Positions 1 through 9,352 of a stretch of DNA of 64,000 nt are shown piece by piece. The DNA lies in the NCBI GenBank assembly GCA_029255685.2, contig CM055320.2, forward strand, positions 7,674,614 to 7,738,613. Reading direction: 5' to 3'. The notes below the pieces were generated by a model. The model was not told where the DNA came from, made no database searches, and saw only the letters and a program-made list of their open reading frames with translations. This stretch comes from Silene conica. Taxonomy: Eukaryota; Streptophyta; Magnoliopsida; Caryophyllales; Caryophyllaceae. The position numbers and the translations under genes are program-made. Numbering within the stretch: the stretch's first letter is position 1; every line of letters starts with the position of its first letter.

Positions 1-801
1 GAGAATGATGAAAAAGAAAAAAAAAGAGAAAAAGAGAGACACAGAAAACGAAAAAACCAAAAAAAAAAAAAGGGAAACGGGAATGATAGAAAAAAAAAAA
101 AACGGAGCAGCCTGTTTTCAAGGCTGGTCGGTCGACCAGTTCCCCCGGTCGGTCGACCAGGACCATTGAATGGGCCGTTTTTTCAAAGAAAGAAAAAAAA
201 ATAGTAAAAAGAAAAATTTGGAAGAATTGTGGAACATTGGCATATATGAAAAAAAAAAGAGCAAACAAAAAGAAGTGATCTTATATTATGGATAGACGGA
301 TGTTAGCTCGGTTTAACCCCTCTTCCCATAACTTATTTTAAACCCCTTCTTACCTTTAGCCTCACAATCCCAAATTTGCCTCGGCATGTGTCATGGTTAT
401 TTAGTGTGGGAATGCATATGTACGGTTGTAGAGATTCTATTCATGTTAGATTGCAGGCATGTTCTTACGGGTCGTAGATAGGTGAGAGTCCTTACTTTTA
501 TTTATCTTCTTATCTTTCACATATACATTTGACCCTTTGCTTTCATGAGTGTCTCGAGCGTACCGCGAGAGTCCAATTAGAATGGGTCTTGCAAGGTCGA
601 AATTTTAGCATGCTTTTCCAACATGTTTAATTCGTTTTGCTCTTGACATTGTGTTCGATCATAGTTGAAGGATGCATTAAATTGGTTAAGCATAGTGTTG
701 TGTTTGGTTATGAAAAGTATGAGGTCCGTTCCATTAGGAGTTTTATTTTCTTTTGAGTCTTAGTGCTTGCTTGGAACAAGCAAGGTTTGGTTTGGGGAGT
801 T
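1..801 (+). other. 3' internal (non-coding) tail of an LTR retrotransposon
   Basis: No credible coding region is visible. The segment starts with A-rich simple sequence and two GGTCGGTCGACCAG dyads near 125-165. It ends in a purine-rich tract (TTTGGTTTGGGGAGTT, about 786-801) directly before a TG-starting LTR, as expected of a polypurine tract. A phrase on an 'attgcaggcatg' theme near 450 recurs as 'attgcgggcatg' near 20440 before the second LTR, so the two flanking elements seem to belong to related families. The element's body lies off the left edge. Confidence 0.55.
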
Positions 802-2103
802 TGATACGTGCCTATTTTATGCATTTTATTTACTCTTTTGGCACGTATTTTCTTACACTTTCGTAACTTTTTAGTTGCTTTTTCTCCCATATTGTCTACT
901 TTGGTATTTCTGTGTTTTGTATGTAGGAATACGCGGAAGTAAGCAAAACCAAGCCTTATTTGCCTTTAGGAAGCTGTTTTTGGAGCAGTAATTCGGATGG
1001 TGCATTCAAGTATAATTATCGGGCCGGATCAAAGCTAGAAAAAAAGAGAAGCGGTCGACCGACCATCGAAACAGGTCGACCGACCGATGTCAATTACGTA
1101 ATCGGCCCAGTTCTCCACGGAAGCCCAAATTCGCAGAAAATAAGTCCGCATTGGCAGAATCGGTCGACCGACCGAGAAAACAGGTCGACCGACCAGACCC
1201 TGTTTGGAGACTTCCGTTTTATTTTCTGTTTTCCTAATCTTGTAATATTTTCTTATTTAAGGAGACCAAAACTCTTCTATTAGGTTAAGCAGTTTTTCAG
1301 CAATTTTCTACCCTAGTAATTTTACCAAGTACTCTATGTTTGAAGGCTCCATTGTTAGAATGTTGTTACAAAGCTTTCATCTTTATTCTTAGGATTTCCA
1401 TTCAAATTGTAAGTTTGTTTTAATTAATCTTTCCTTTAATTCAACCTTGTTGTTCATCTTGTTGTTATTTCTTATTTCATGTTTTCCCTTTTATTGTCTT
1501 CTTCAATTATGTTTATCTCTTTGATATTCTTAGTAATTGTTAGTTTCATAATCAGAAGTATGCATAACTAATTCTTGTAATTAGGAATTAGGGGAACCAT
1601 GTAAAAAACTTGACTTTGATAAGTTTGATGATTAAATTACCAATCCCCCATTGTTGTTGGCGAACTAATCCTTAGGATTGAAAGATTATTAGGATTAGTT
1701 TAACAACAACTTTGGGATAGCCCTTGAACGAAAGTTTAGTGCTTTTCTAGGAACCCTAAGACCGTAAGGATTGGGTAGAATTTTGACCTAAAGGTTTATT
1801 CTTTGTTCCTTAGGATTGTGTTATTTGATTATTCTTACCCTTCATTGACTTGTTTTGACCATGGGGAACCAAAGTTCCTAATCCCCTTTTTATCTCATTT
1901 TAATTTTCTTGTTAGTTCGTCACCTTAGTTGTTAGTTTAAATCCCAATTCAAAACCCCCTTTCTTGATTACTTGCAATAGACTTTAAATTCACAAACATA
2001 ATTAACCTTGTCTCTCTGTGGTTCGACCCTTGACTTATCCTATCTGAGTTTAAGCTGAGGTTTTATAAATCTTATCTTTGGCACCCCTCAACGACGGGTG
2101 TCA
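802..2103 (+). repeat. LTR-A of a Tat/Athila-like Gypsy element, probably a 3' LTR
   Basis: The segment begins TGATACGTGCC right after a polypurine tract and ends GACGGGTGTCA, giving TG...CA ends over about 1302 bp. Near 1050-1195 it holds four copies of a GC-rich word (GGTCGACCGACC). A second copy of this LTR is not present in the window, so it is assigned as the 3' LTR of an element to the left. No primer-binding site follows it. The right boundary is inferred only from the TG...CA rule. Confidence 0.5.
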
Positions 2104-4774
2104 CTAACTGTTTAGTCGTATTCGGCATAAATGTGACTGTATTTTCATACATTCACATCTCTCAAACGTGTCCTATAGGTGTGACGTATAGGGACCAGTT
2201 GATCACCGCCATCTGTATGACAATAACGTCAAACTTATCTAGCAAGCCAACCGTTATTGATAAACGTGGATCAACTGGTAATAATACAGAAGTATGCCCT
2301 TGTGATCCTTAAAGAGATTTAATAAGTCATTGTACTTAATTGTCAAGGACACCAGCCCCAACAACCCCGATGAGCTCCCTCCCGATCAGCGTGCTCCGAG
2401 AGTATATGCCCGAGATAGGACCGGTACCACCGCATCCGACCTCCAGTTTGAGCAGTTTCAGCAGCCCTCCGTTACCATGCCCCCTTTACAGAGTGGTCCT
2501 TCATACTTCCTGGGATCTACCTCCGGCTCCGGTCCATCTACTCAGTCTTTCACTATGCCTCAAGACCTCATTGACTTCATGGCCCGGTTGATTTGGGCAT
2601 GAAGAAGGCGGAAGACCTTGCTGACGAGCGCCAAGCATTGGCAGATGAGCGACATATGGACTTGACTTATAGGCTTGATTACATATAACATGATCAAACC
2701 TATGAGCAATTCCCCAGCTATGACCAGTCTGTCCGCCAGGGACTTCATCATGAGGACGGTGGCCGCCCGTCTTACTACATGCCTCCCGAGATGGGATATG
2801 TGCCTCCAGAGGGGCGTTTTTTCGGGGAGATCAATGTTGGCCCGGGTTATTTCTCTAACCCGATATTTCCCCCAATTTCCGTGGGAACGTGGACTCGGCA
2901 CCCCGCCCTCAAGGGCACCCTTCTCCCCATGGCATGCTTGGTGATCCGGGAGCTAGTGGCTCGCATGCCCCCCCTTCCGAGATGTAATGCTCAACCCGGG
3001 CGACTACATGGTAGTAGATGAGGGCGATGGAGAAGGCGATTTGAGCGGTAATGTTGGTGAGGATGAAGAAGATGATGATTCACCACCTTTGGAGGTGGTA
3101 GGTGATGGCTTTGCTCCCCTTGAAAAATCCAAAGCAAGTAACTCCCTCAATCCAAATTTCACTTTAGTTTGCATTTTACTTTCTAGCATGCATTTAGAGT
3201 AGTTAGTTAGTTTAGTTATCTTGTTTTAGTTTCCATTTCATTACTTCATATCTAGTTTAGTTGCATATAGTTGCATTCATCTAGATGCATTAGATTTACA
3301 TTTTGTATCATATTGTCACATATAGTTTGCATACATATAGATTAGAGCATTTAGTTTGCATTTAGTTTAGTTTTTAGTTTTTCATTTCTTTTGTTTACCT
3401 TTGTTTTTATTGTTTTCATAAAAACCAAAATCCAAAAAAATTAAAAAACCAAAAACCTTCAAAAACATGTTCTTTATTTTCTGGTTTTCCTCCTCACATT
3501 ATGCACATAAATAAGTGTGGGGAGGAATAACCGCTTATTTCAAAAATACGAAAACAAGTTTTTATTTTCTCAAAAATTTTTTAAAAAAAAAAGCCAAAAA
3601 CAAGTTGTTTTCGTTCTTTTTCTTCATTTACCCCTTGCACTTTGTTCCATTGAGGACAATGTAAATCATAAGTGTGGGGAGGGAAAATATCCACTTTTTG
3701 AATATTTAATTGATTTTGTAAATATGAAAAAAAAAAAAAACTTCAAAAATACCAAAAAAATCGAAATATTTTCAAAAAATATGTTCTTCCTTTCCTTTGT
3801 TTTTGCTCTTTGCTTGCCTTGTATATATATGTTTGTTGGACTAACAAGTGGCAGATGCGACGGCAACCCGAGGTATTAGGAGAATGAAGATGCTTGGTAT
3901 ACTCTTTCCTACTTCTTTCTCCCCCTCCCGATTTCTTTTTATGTTGATATCATGAAGGAGAACGGGATTTTTGTGCCTTGGATGTTCCTTTGGGGAACTT
4001 TTGGTTGTTGTGGTTGATGTGCTGTTAGTTTAGCCTTCTTGTTGTTGCATGTTTGTTGTGTTTAGTATTAGTTTGCTTTTGTTTCACATGCCTTTTCATT
4101 TTCATAATTTTGTGAATATGTGTTAGTCGGTTTTTCCGTTTTGCTTTTGTTTGTAAATATGCATAGGAGGTTGAATAGTGGAGGATATATGCCATCAATG
4201 ATGATATTTGTCTTGCTTGTGTCTTACCCCTCCTAATAGCTTGCACCGTTTGATGTCACCTTGTTAGGGTTCTTGCTTGCAAGGACCCGGAAGTCTAGGC
4301 TTAATGACCGAGTTTCGACCACCTTGTGAGACCGTGTTAGACCTTGACTCGACCTAGGACCGACATTAGCTACTCAAATGTGAGGATAGAGCCTCCTTTA
4401 TAGTCGGCCCATCAAACCGACTCAGTTTAGGATTGTGAGTAGTCCTCCTTGCTTGGTGTGTTATGTCTATACGCATAAGTATGACGCTCGTTCCTTATTT
4501 CCGTGTTAATGTTCATGTGCATGTGAGACAACTTTTGTTCCAAATAAATCAACTTCACATTTGCCAAATTAGCCTCGTTTTGACCCTTGCATCTTATTCC
4601 CCTCTTGTTTAACCACTTTGAGCCTTAACCTTTTCATTTGGCTAAACTACTAAATGAACTACATCCCAAAAACATCCTTCCTTGATCAAGAATGATTGCT
4701 TTTGTGGTATTTTGTTAGTGGTAGAGTCGGGAATTTAGATGTTGGTCGGTGCACTCTTCCGTTGTGGTCACTAC
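2104..4774 (+). other. Internal region of a second, gag-pol-less LTR element (left part)
   Basis: This segment is continuous with 15278-15713 and 20259-21081 once the nested elements are removed, and leads to the polypurine tract and LTR at 21082. At 2200-2280 there is an inverted pair, GACCAGTTGATC and GATCAACTGGT. After the ORF remnants at 2330-3202 the DNA is T-rich. It carries polypurine-like words (AAGTGTGGGGAGG) at about 3512 and 3669. This is typical of the long non-coding 3' region of Tat-lineage elements. I see no reverse transcriptase or integrase. Confidence 0.45.
2330..3202 (+). pseudogene. Degenerate ORF of unknown function in an LTR element
   Basis: Two reading frames survive in pieces. 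The first 90 codons (2330-2602) are Pro/Ser/Gln-rich. The frame shifts and reads on through a stretch rich in Asp, Glu and Arg (about 2600-2690), then a Tyr/Gly/Pro-rich part around 2780-2900. The last piece (2987-3202) has a run of Asp/Glu (EDEEDDD). Low-complexity tails of this sort are common at the C-terminus of Gag-like proteins, but I recognise no zinc knuckle or named domain. It could equally be an element-specific extra ORF. Several frame breaks show that it is not translated as one protein. Confidence 0.35.
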
Positions 4775-5484
4775 TGTAAAACCCCTCGCGAAAGCGGAAA
4801 TATAAACATACAAAAGTACCAAAAATGCAGCGGAATTAAAACTTTTTAAAGGAAACATCATGCGAGAAGTCTTAGACTGAACGGAAACTGAAACTGGAAT
4901 AAAACCAAAATAGATAAGTAACAGTTCTAAGTATCAAACAAATATGTACATCAGCCTGGGATGGAACATCCCTACAGGCACCAAATCAAAAGTAACAACT
5001 ACGAGTCCAGCTAAACGATATAAGGTAAGTCATATGATGACAACATGATCATCACTCGCTAGCTCTCGTGAACCCATCTCCAACCAGCATGTACCTACAT
5101 ACATGAAAACATGTACGCCACAATCAGTGGGGAGTGACTAGAGTTCTCCTAGCCACCTTTTGTGCCAACACGTAACATATAAAACAATACAGAATACTCC
5201 AACATATAACAACATGTGAAGCATAAACATCTCATCATCTGATCTCTTACTAACATGCGATTACAATGCACGGCTCTCAACCAACTTCATAAACAAATAG
5301 GAAGGAGAGCCGGTTTCCCTACTGGTTACCCAGTCGTGGGGTCTTTCAATCCAATTATTTATGAAACCGAACTAAGAGTCATCCAATGCCTTGGATGATT
5401 TAACCACAAACATATAAACATCAATAACCCATTATGCATATCTGACACTGTACCATCATCAAGGCAAACAGATATGAAACAGCA

Positions 5485-6076
5485 AGTACAAAGGTTCAGA
5501 GGCGACATCTTAACGCATAACCTATGTACTAAAACAACCAGCAAGTATAAGGTTCAGAGGCGACATCTTAACGCATAACCTATATACCAAGTTCACAATA
5601 TCAAGCAGGGACTCAGAGGCGAAAACTCAACGCATGGACCGGCTATCACCGAACACTAGACTCAGAGGCGAAAACTCAACGCATGGACTAGCATTCAATT
5701 CACTAACACAAGTAAGGAACTCAGAGGCGAAAACTCAACGCATGTTCCCCTACCACATCACAAGATACTAGACTCAGAGGCGAAAACTCAACGCATGTTC
5801 TAGCACCAAACACCTGCACTCCGGGTAAGGTATGACAACCTGACTGCCCCGTCGTGCAGTTGCTCTACTCGTCAGACTCAGAGGCCAGCTTAAGGCATGT
5901 CCTGACGCGATCACCCATACATGTCTGGACTCAGAGGCGAAAACTCAACGCATGTCCCAGACACGGCAAACAGACATGTATGGAACTCAGAGGCGAAAAC
6001 TCAACGCATGTTCCCATACACGACAAACATCTCACGTATTAAGTTCAGAGGCCAGCTTAAGGCATAACTTAATACG
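5485..6076 (-). repeat. Tandem array of ten hairpin repeats in the LTR
   Basis: Ten units share a core, TCAGAGGCGAAAACTCAACG plus CAT. Two units instead have TCAGAGGCGACATCTTAACG and two have CAGAGGCCAGCTTAAGGCAT. The sequences on either side of the core differ from unit to unit but are complementary to each other in most units. Examples are GTCTGG with CCAGAC (5923-5961), GTATGG with CCATAC (5977-6020), CGTATTAAGTT with AACTTAATACG (6035-6076), and AGTACAAAGGTT with AACCTATGTACT (5485-5530). The third unit (about 5605-5645) has no clear stem. The same array is present in the other LTR at about 13060-13651. Confidence 0.9.
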
Positions 6077-6359
6077 CATCAAAACAATATCATCCAAGTC
6101 TATGAACTACTCTATAGTTCTACCTTTAACCTCTAATCAACACTTAATTGATCCCGAGAACTAAGATGAGGGAGAGCCGGTTTCCCTTTCGGTTGCCCGA
6201 CCGGGGGGTCTCTATCCTTATTCCATTCCCGAACTCAATATAATGTTGCCCATCCTCCGGGGACCTCAAATACGTCTCAAAGGTACACAAAACAAGTTTC
6301 AATCAAATCCGATTAACCATTTGAAAGTTACGATCAAACTTCAAAACTCAAAACAGCCT

Positions 6360-6725
6360 ACAGGGGTCCCCAGCCGGTCGGCAGGCAGTCGGTCGGCCGG
6401 CTGGTGACCTCCTCAGCCTTTCCTTCTTTTTCAAAAACAACACACACGGACTCCCAGCCGGTCGGCCGGCTGGGAACCTTATTCCCTAGCCTTCGCAAAT
6501 AACAACCATACCCCAAATGCACTCCCAGCCGGCTGGCAGGCGGCCGGTCTGCCGGCTGGGCTCCCTTTCTACTTAGGTTTTCGCAAACAATATACGACAC
6601 AAGGGACTACCAGCCGGTCGGCAGGCAGCCGGCTGGCAGTTCAAAGCCTTTTCCTCAAAATTCGAAAAACACAAAGATGCGCTCTCAGCCGGTCGACCGG
6701 CGGCCGGTTGGTCGACCGGCTCAGA
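6360..6725 (-). repeat. GC-rich dyad cluster in the LTR
   Basis: Five inverted motifs of the form CCAGCCGG...CCGGCTGG occur at about 6371, 6450, 6520, 6609 and 6685, spaced by 60-90 bp of ordinary AT-rich DNA. The right LTR has the same cluster at about 13935-14315, with a 15-bp piece that is missing from the left copy near 6455. Similar motifs occur in LTRs of other families in this window. Confidence 0.85.
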
Positions 6726-7680
6726 GAGCCTGTTCGCAAAATCGGGATTTTCAGACCATAAGAATTTATCACAATTCGATACACAAACTTCAGAATCGCT
6801 ACAAATGATGTATACCCAACATTCCTAATCATCAAATACGACTTAACTACCAGCAAATAAAACCAACAACAATCCTCAAACGATTAATTTCATGTATCAG
6901 TCTTAACATGTGAAAAACTGAAATTTTACTTATGAACACATAACCATATTTCCAAGCATGAATTCTTCACACAAGCATAAACCTAAACATGTTTCTAAGT
7001 CTAGTAAACATAAAACTTAAGTAAAATCAGAAACAAACATGAGAATCCATCAAACATGCTAATATTCACATTAAGGCCGAGTTTCTCATTATCGTCACCT
7101 CTCAAGCTAATCCGGCTAAAGATCTTCCTCGAGTATGAAGCTATCAATGTCCGGGTTGTCAAATCCTTCGCCTGAAAACACAGAAAACCGGTTTAAGAAC
7201 CCAAAAACGGAATTTGTACAAAACAGGCCAGATTTTCGAAATGGGGAAATGAGAAACCAAAGTGATAGATGACTTGGAAATTGAACGAGGATTCCGAAAA
7301 TGTACTTACTTTTGCAATTTGAAGAATGGATGATGAAGAAAAGCTCAAAAGAAGTTCTTAGGAATGGAGGTTTATGAGAGGTTTGAGTTCACTGTAAAAA
7401 TGAAATGTTGAGGATGAAGGATGTCGACATATTATTTAAGTAGGGTACAAGTGAGGTGTGCTTCCCGTATTAGAAGAACGGGTCGGATTATTAGAACGGA
7501 TATTTGAGTCGGATATTTAAATGTTGCCAAGTTTGTATTCGTCTTAAGGACTTGAGGTTTTTAAGACGGATCTTACTTTTTAAATTAAAATCTTTCGAAA
7601 TACGCTATTAAAATATTATTTATTACGTAAAATAATTAAAAACGCTTAAATTAGATTTTACGAAAATACGGGCTGTTACA

Positions 7681-7700
7681 ATCACCCCAACTTCAAAAAG
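7681..7700 (-). promoter_or_regulatory. Polypurine tract of the Tekay-like element
   Basis: On the minus strand AAGTTGGGGTGAT immediately precedes the LTR start TGTAACAG. This is the expected position for the primer of plus-strand DNA synthesis. Confidence 0.8.
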
Positions 7701-7747
7701 TTTCGTCCTCGAAACTCGAACGAAGATAAGTTCTAACTAACTATACC

Positions 7748-9352
7748 TCACTCGAACAGAGAAGGATGCGCGATACGCATCGATGCTTCAGTCTCCCATG
7801 TTTGCTCTTCGACATCACCGCAACGCCACAAAATATTCACTAACGGCACCACCTTGCTCCTAAGCTTCCTCTCCTGTCGGTCAAGAATCTTCACTGGACG
7901 CTCCTCGAAGGCCAGACTCGGCTCCAAGTTCTCGATCTCTCTAGGCAAAACATGACTCGGGTCACTAACATACTTACGGAGCTGGGAAACATGAAAAACG
8001 CTATGAACCTTGCCCAAACTAGGAGGCAAGTCCAATCGATATGCAGCAGCACCAATCCTCTTCAAGATCTCAAAAGGTCCAATATACTTAGGACTCAACT
8101 TGCCCTTAACGCCAAACCTTTTGACGCCCTTCATCGGAGAAACTCTCAAGAAGACTCGGTCACCCGCCTCAAACTCTAAGGGTCTACGGCGAACATCAGC
8201 ATAGGATTTCTGCCGATCCTGTGCGGCCTTCATCCTACCTCTGATAAGCTGAACCTGATCAATAGTAACAGCTAACTGGTCCGGTCCTAGGTCACGAACG
8301 TCACTAGCCTGGTCCCAACAAATCGGACTACGGCACTTCCTACCATATAGAGCCTCGTACGGAGCCATACCAATGGAAGCATGATAACTGTTGTTGTAAG
8401 AAAACTCTACCAACGGCAAACACTGCTCCCAAGCACTCTGAAAATCAAGGGCACAAGCGCGGAGCAAATCCTCTAGTGTCTGAATGGTCCTCTCGGATTG
8501 CCCATCGGTCGCGGCATGAAAAGCAGTACTCATCAACAAACGGCTACCCATAGCCTCCTGCAAAGCCTTCCAGAACCTGGAACAAAATCTCGGATCTCGA
8601 TCTGAAACTATCTCCCTCGGGACACCATGATAGCGGACTATCTCAGCAATATAAGCCTTGGCGAAACGATCCATATCCCATGTCTCTCTGATCGGCACGA
8701 ATCTGGCACACTTAGTTAGACGATCAACAATAACCCAAATCGCGTCTTTGCCTCCAACTGTCTTAGGCAATGCTGTAACGAAGTCCATAGATATACACTC
8801 CCACTTCCACTGAGGAACGGGAAGCGGCTGTAGCAAACCACCAGGTCTCCTATGCTCTATCTTGACTTGTTGGCAAGTCAAGCACCTACTAACATAATCC
8901 ATGATGTCTCTCTTCATCCCGGGCCACCAAAATATAAGTCCCAAATCCTTATGCATCTTCTCTCTACCCGGATGAACGGAATACGGTGACAAATGAGCCT
9001 CATCAAGAACCCTCTTCCTCAGATCTGGCACATCAGGAACATACATCCTACCACGGAACCTAAGGAAACCATCAGCATCAATCACCAAGTCAGGTGCAAC
9101 ACCACTCGCAATCTTAGCCTCGAACTTCTTGAAATCGGCATCTGAAGGCAAACTCTGGCGGATCTCCCAATATAAAGACGGCTCGGCAGTCATAGCAGCT
9201 AACCAATCAAAACCACTACCCACCATTTCTAATCTCAGCTTCCGGAACTCGGAACACAACTCATCGGGCAATACTCTCATGGCACTCATCGAGTGAGAAG
9301 TCTTGCGGCTAAGCGCATCTGCAACCACATTGGCTTTTCCCTCATGATATAA
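7748..9352 (-). CDS. Integrase and chromodomain part of the Gypsy polyprotein (downstream of a TAG)
   Basis: This segment is in the same frame as the gag-RT ORF but separated from it by one TAG codon at 9353-9355. Counting from the first valine codon after the stop (9328), the zinc-binding HHCC residues are near 119, 126, 149 and 152. The catalytic triad is near D182 (SMDFVTALP), D243 (SDRDPRF) and E286 (TIQTLED). The last 60 or so residues (RPVKILDRQERKLR... ending EEQTWETE) form a chromodomain-type tail, which places the element among chromoviruses. All catalytic residues are present. Translation would need read-through of the stop; the context after it (TTA TAT) is not the known efficient CARYYA type, so I take the TAG as a disabling mutation. 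Confidence 0.93.
   Translation of the reverse strand, partial: LYHEGKANVVADALSRKTSHSMSAMRVLPDELCSEFRKLRLEMVGSGFDWLAAMTAEPSLYWEIRQSLPSDADFKKFEAKIASGVAPDLVIDADGFLRFRGRMYVPDVPDLRKRVLDEAHLSPYSVHPGREKMHKDLGLIFWWPGMKRDIMDYVSRCLTCQQVKIEHRRPGGLLQPLPVPQWKWECISMDFVTALPKTVGGKDAIWVIVDRLTKCARFVPIRETWDMDRFAKAYIAEIVRYHGVPREIVSDRDPRFCSRFWKALQEAMGSRLLMSTAFHAATDGQSERTIQTLEDLLRACALDFQSAWEQCLPLVEFSYNNSYHASIGMAPYEALYGRKCRSPICWDQASDVRDLGPDQLAVTIDQVQLIRGRMKAAQDRQKSYADVRRRPLEFEAGDRVFLRVSPMKGVKRFGVKGKLSPKYIGPFEILKRIGAAAYRLDLPPSLGKVHSVFHVSQLRKYVSDPSHVLPREIENLEPSLAFEERPVKILDRQERKLRSKVVPLVNILWRCGDVEEQTWETEASMRIAHPSLFE

Larger units (their letters stand above)
4775..7680 (-). repeat. 3' LTR of the Tekay-like element (2906 bp)
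   Basis: On the coding strand it begins TGTAACAGCCCG at 7680 and ends GGGGTTTTACA at 4775. It contains the hairpin array (5485-6076) and the GC-rich dyad cluster (6360-6725). A weak AT-rich promoter candidate (TTAAATAATA) lies near 7430 on the minus strand. If that is the promoter, most of the LTR is transcribed as a leader of more than 2 kb that includes both arrays. This is an inference. Confidence 0.93.

Noticed and set aside
5485..6076. Regular repeats with variable spacers, resembling a CRISPR array
   Set aside because: The variable parts flank each core symmetrically and are complementary to each other rather than unrelated spacers. The array lies in a plant retrotransposon LTR and occurs in both LTRs.
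5854..6164. Short plus-strand ORFs in the LTR repeat array (and 13429-13739)
   Set aside because: They are translations of the tandem repeat (repeated QRRKLNAC phrase), with no sign of protein-level constraint.
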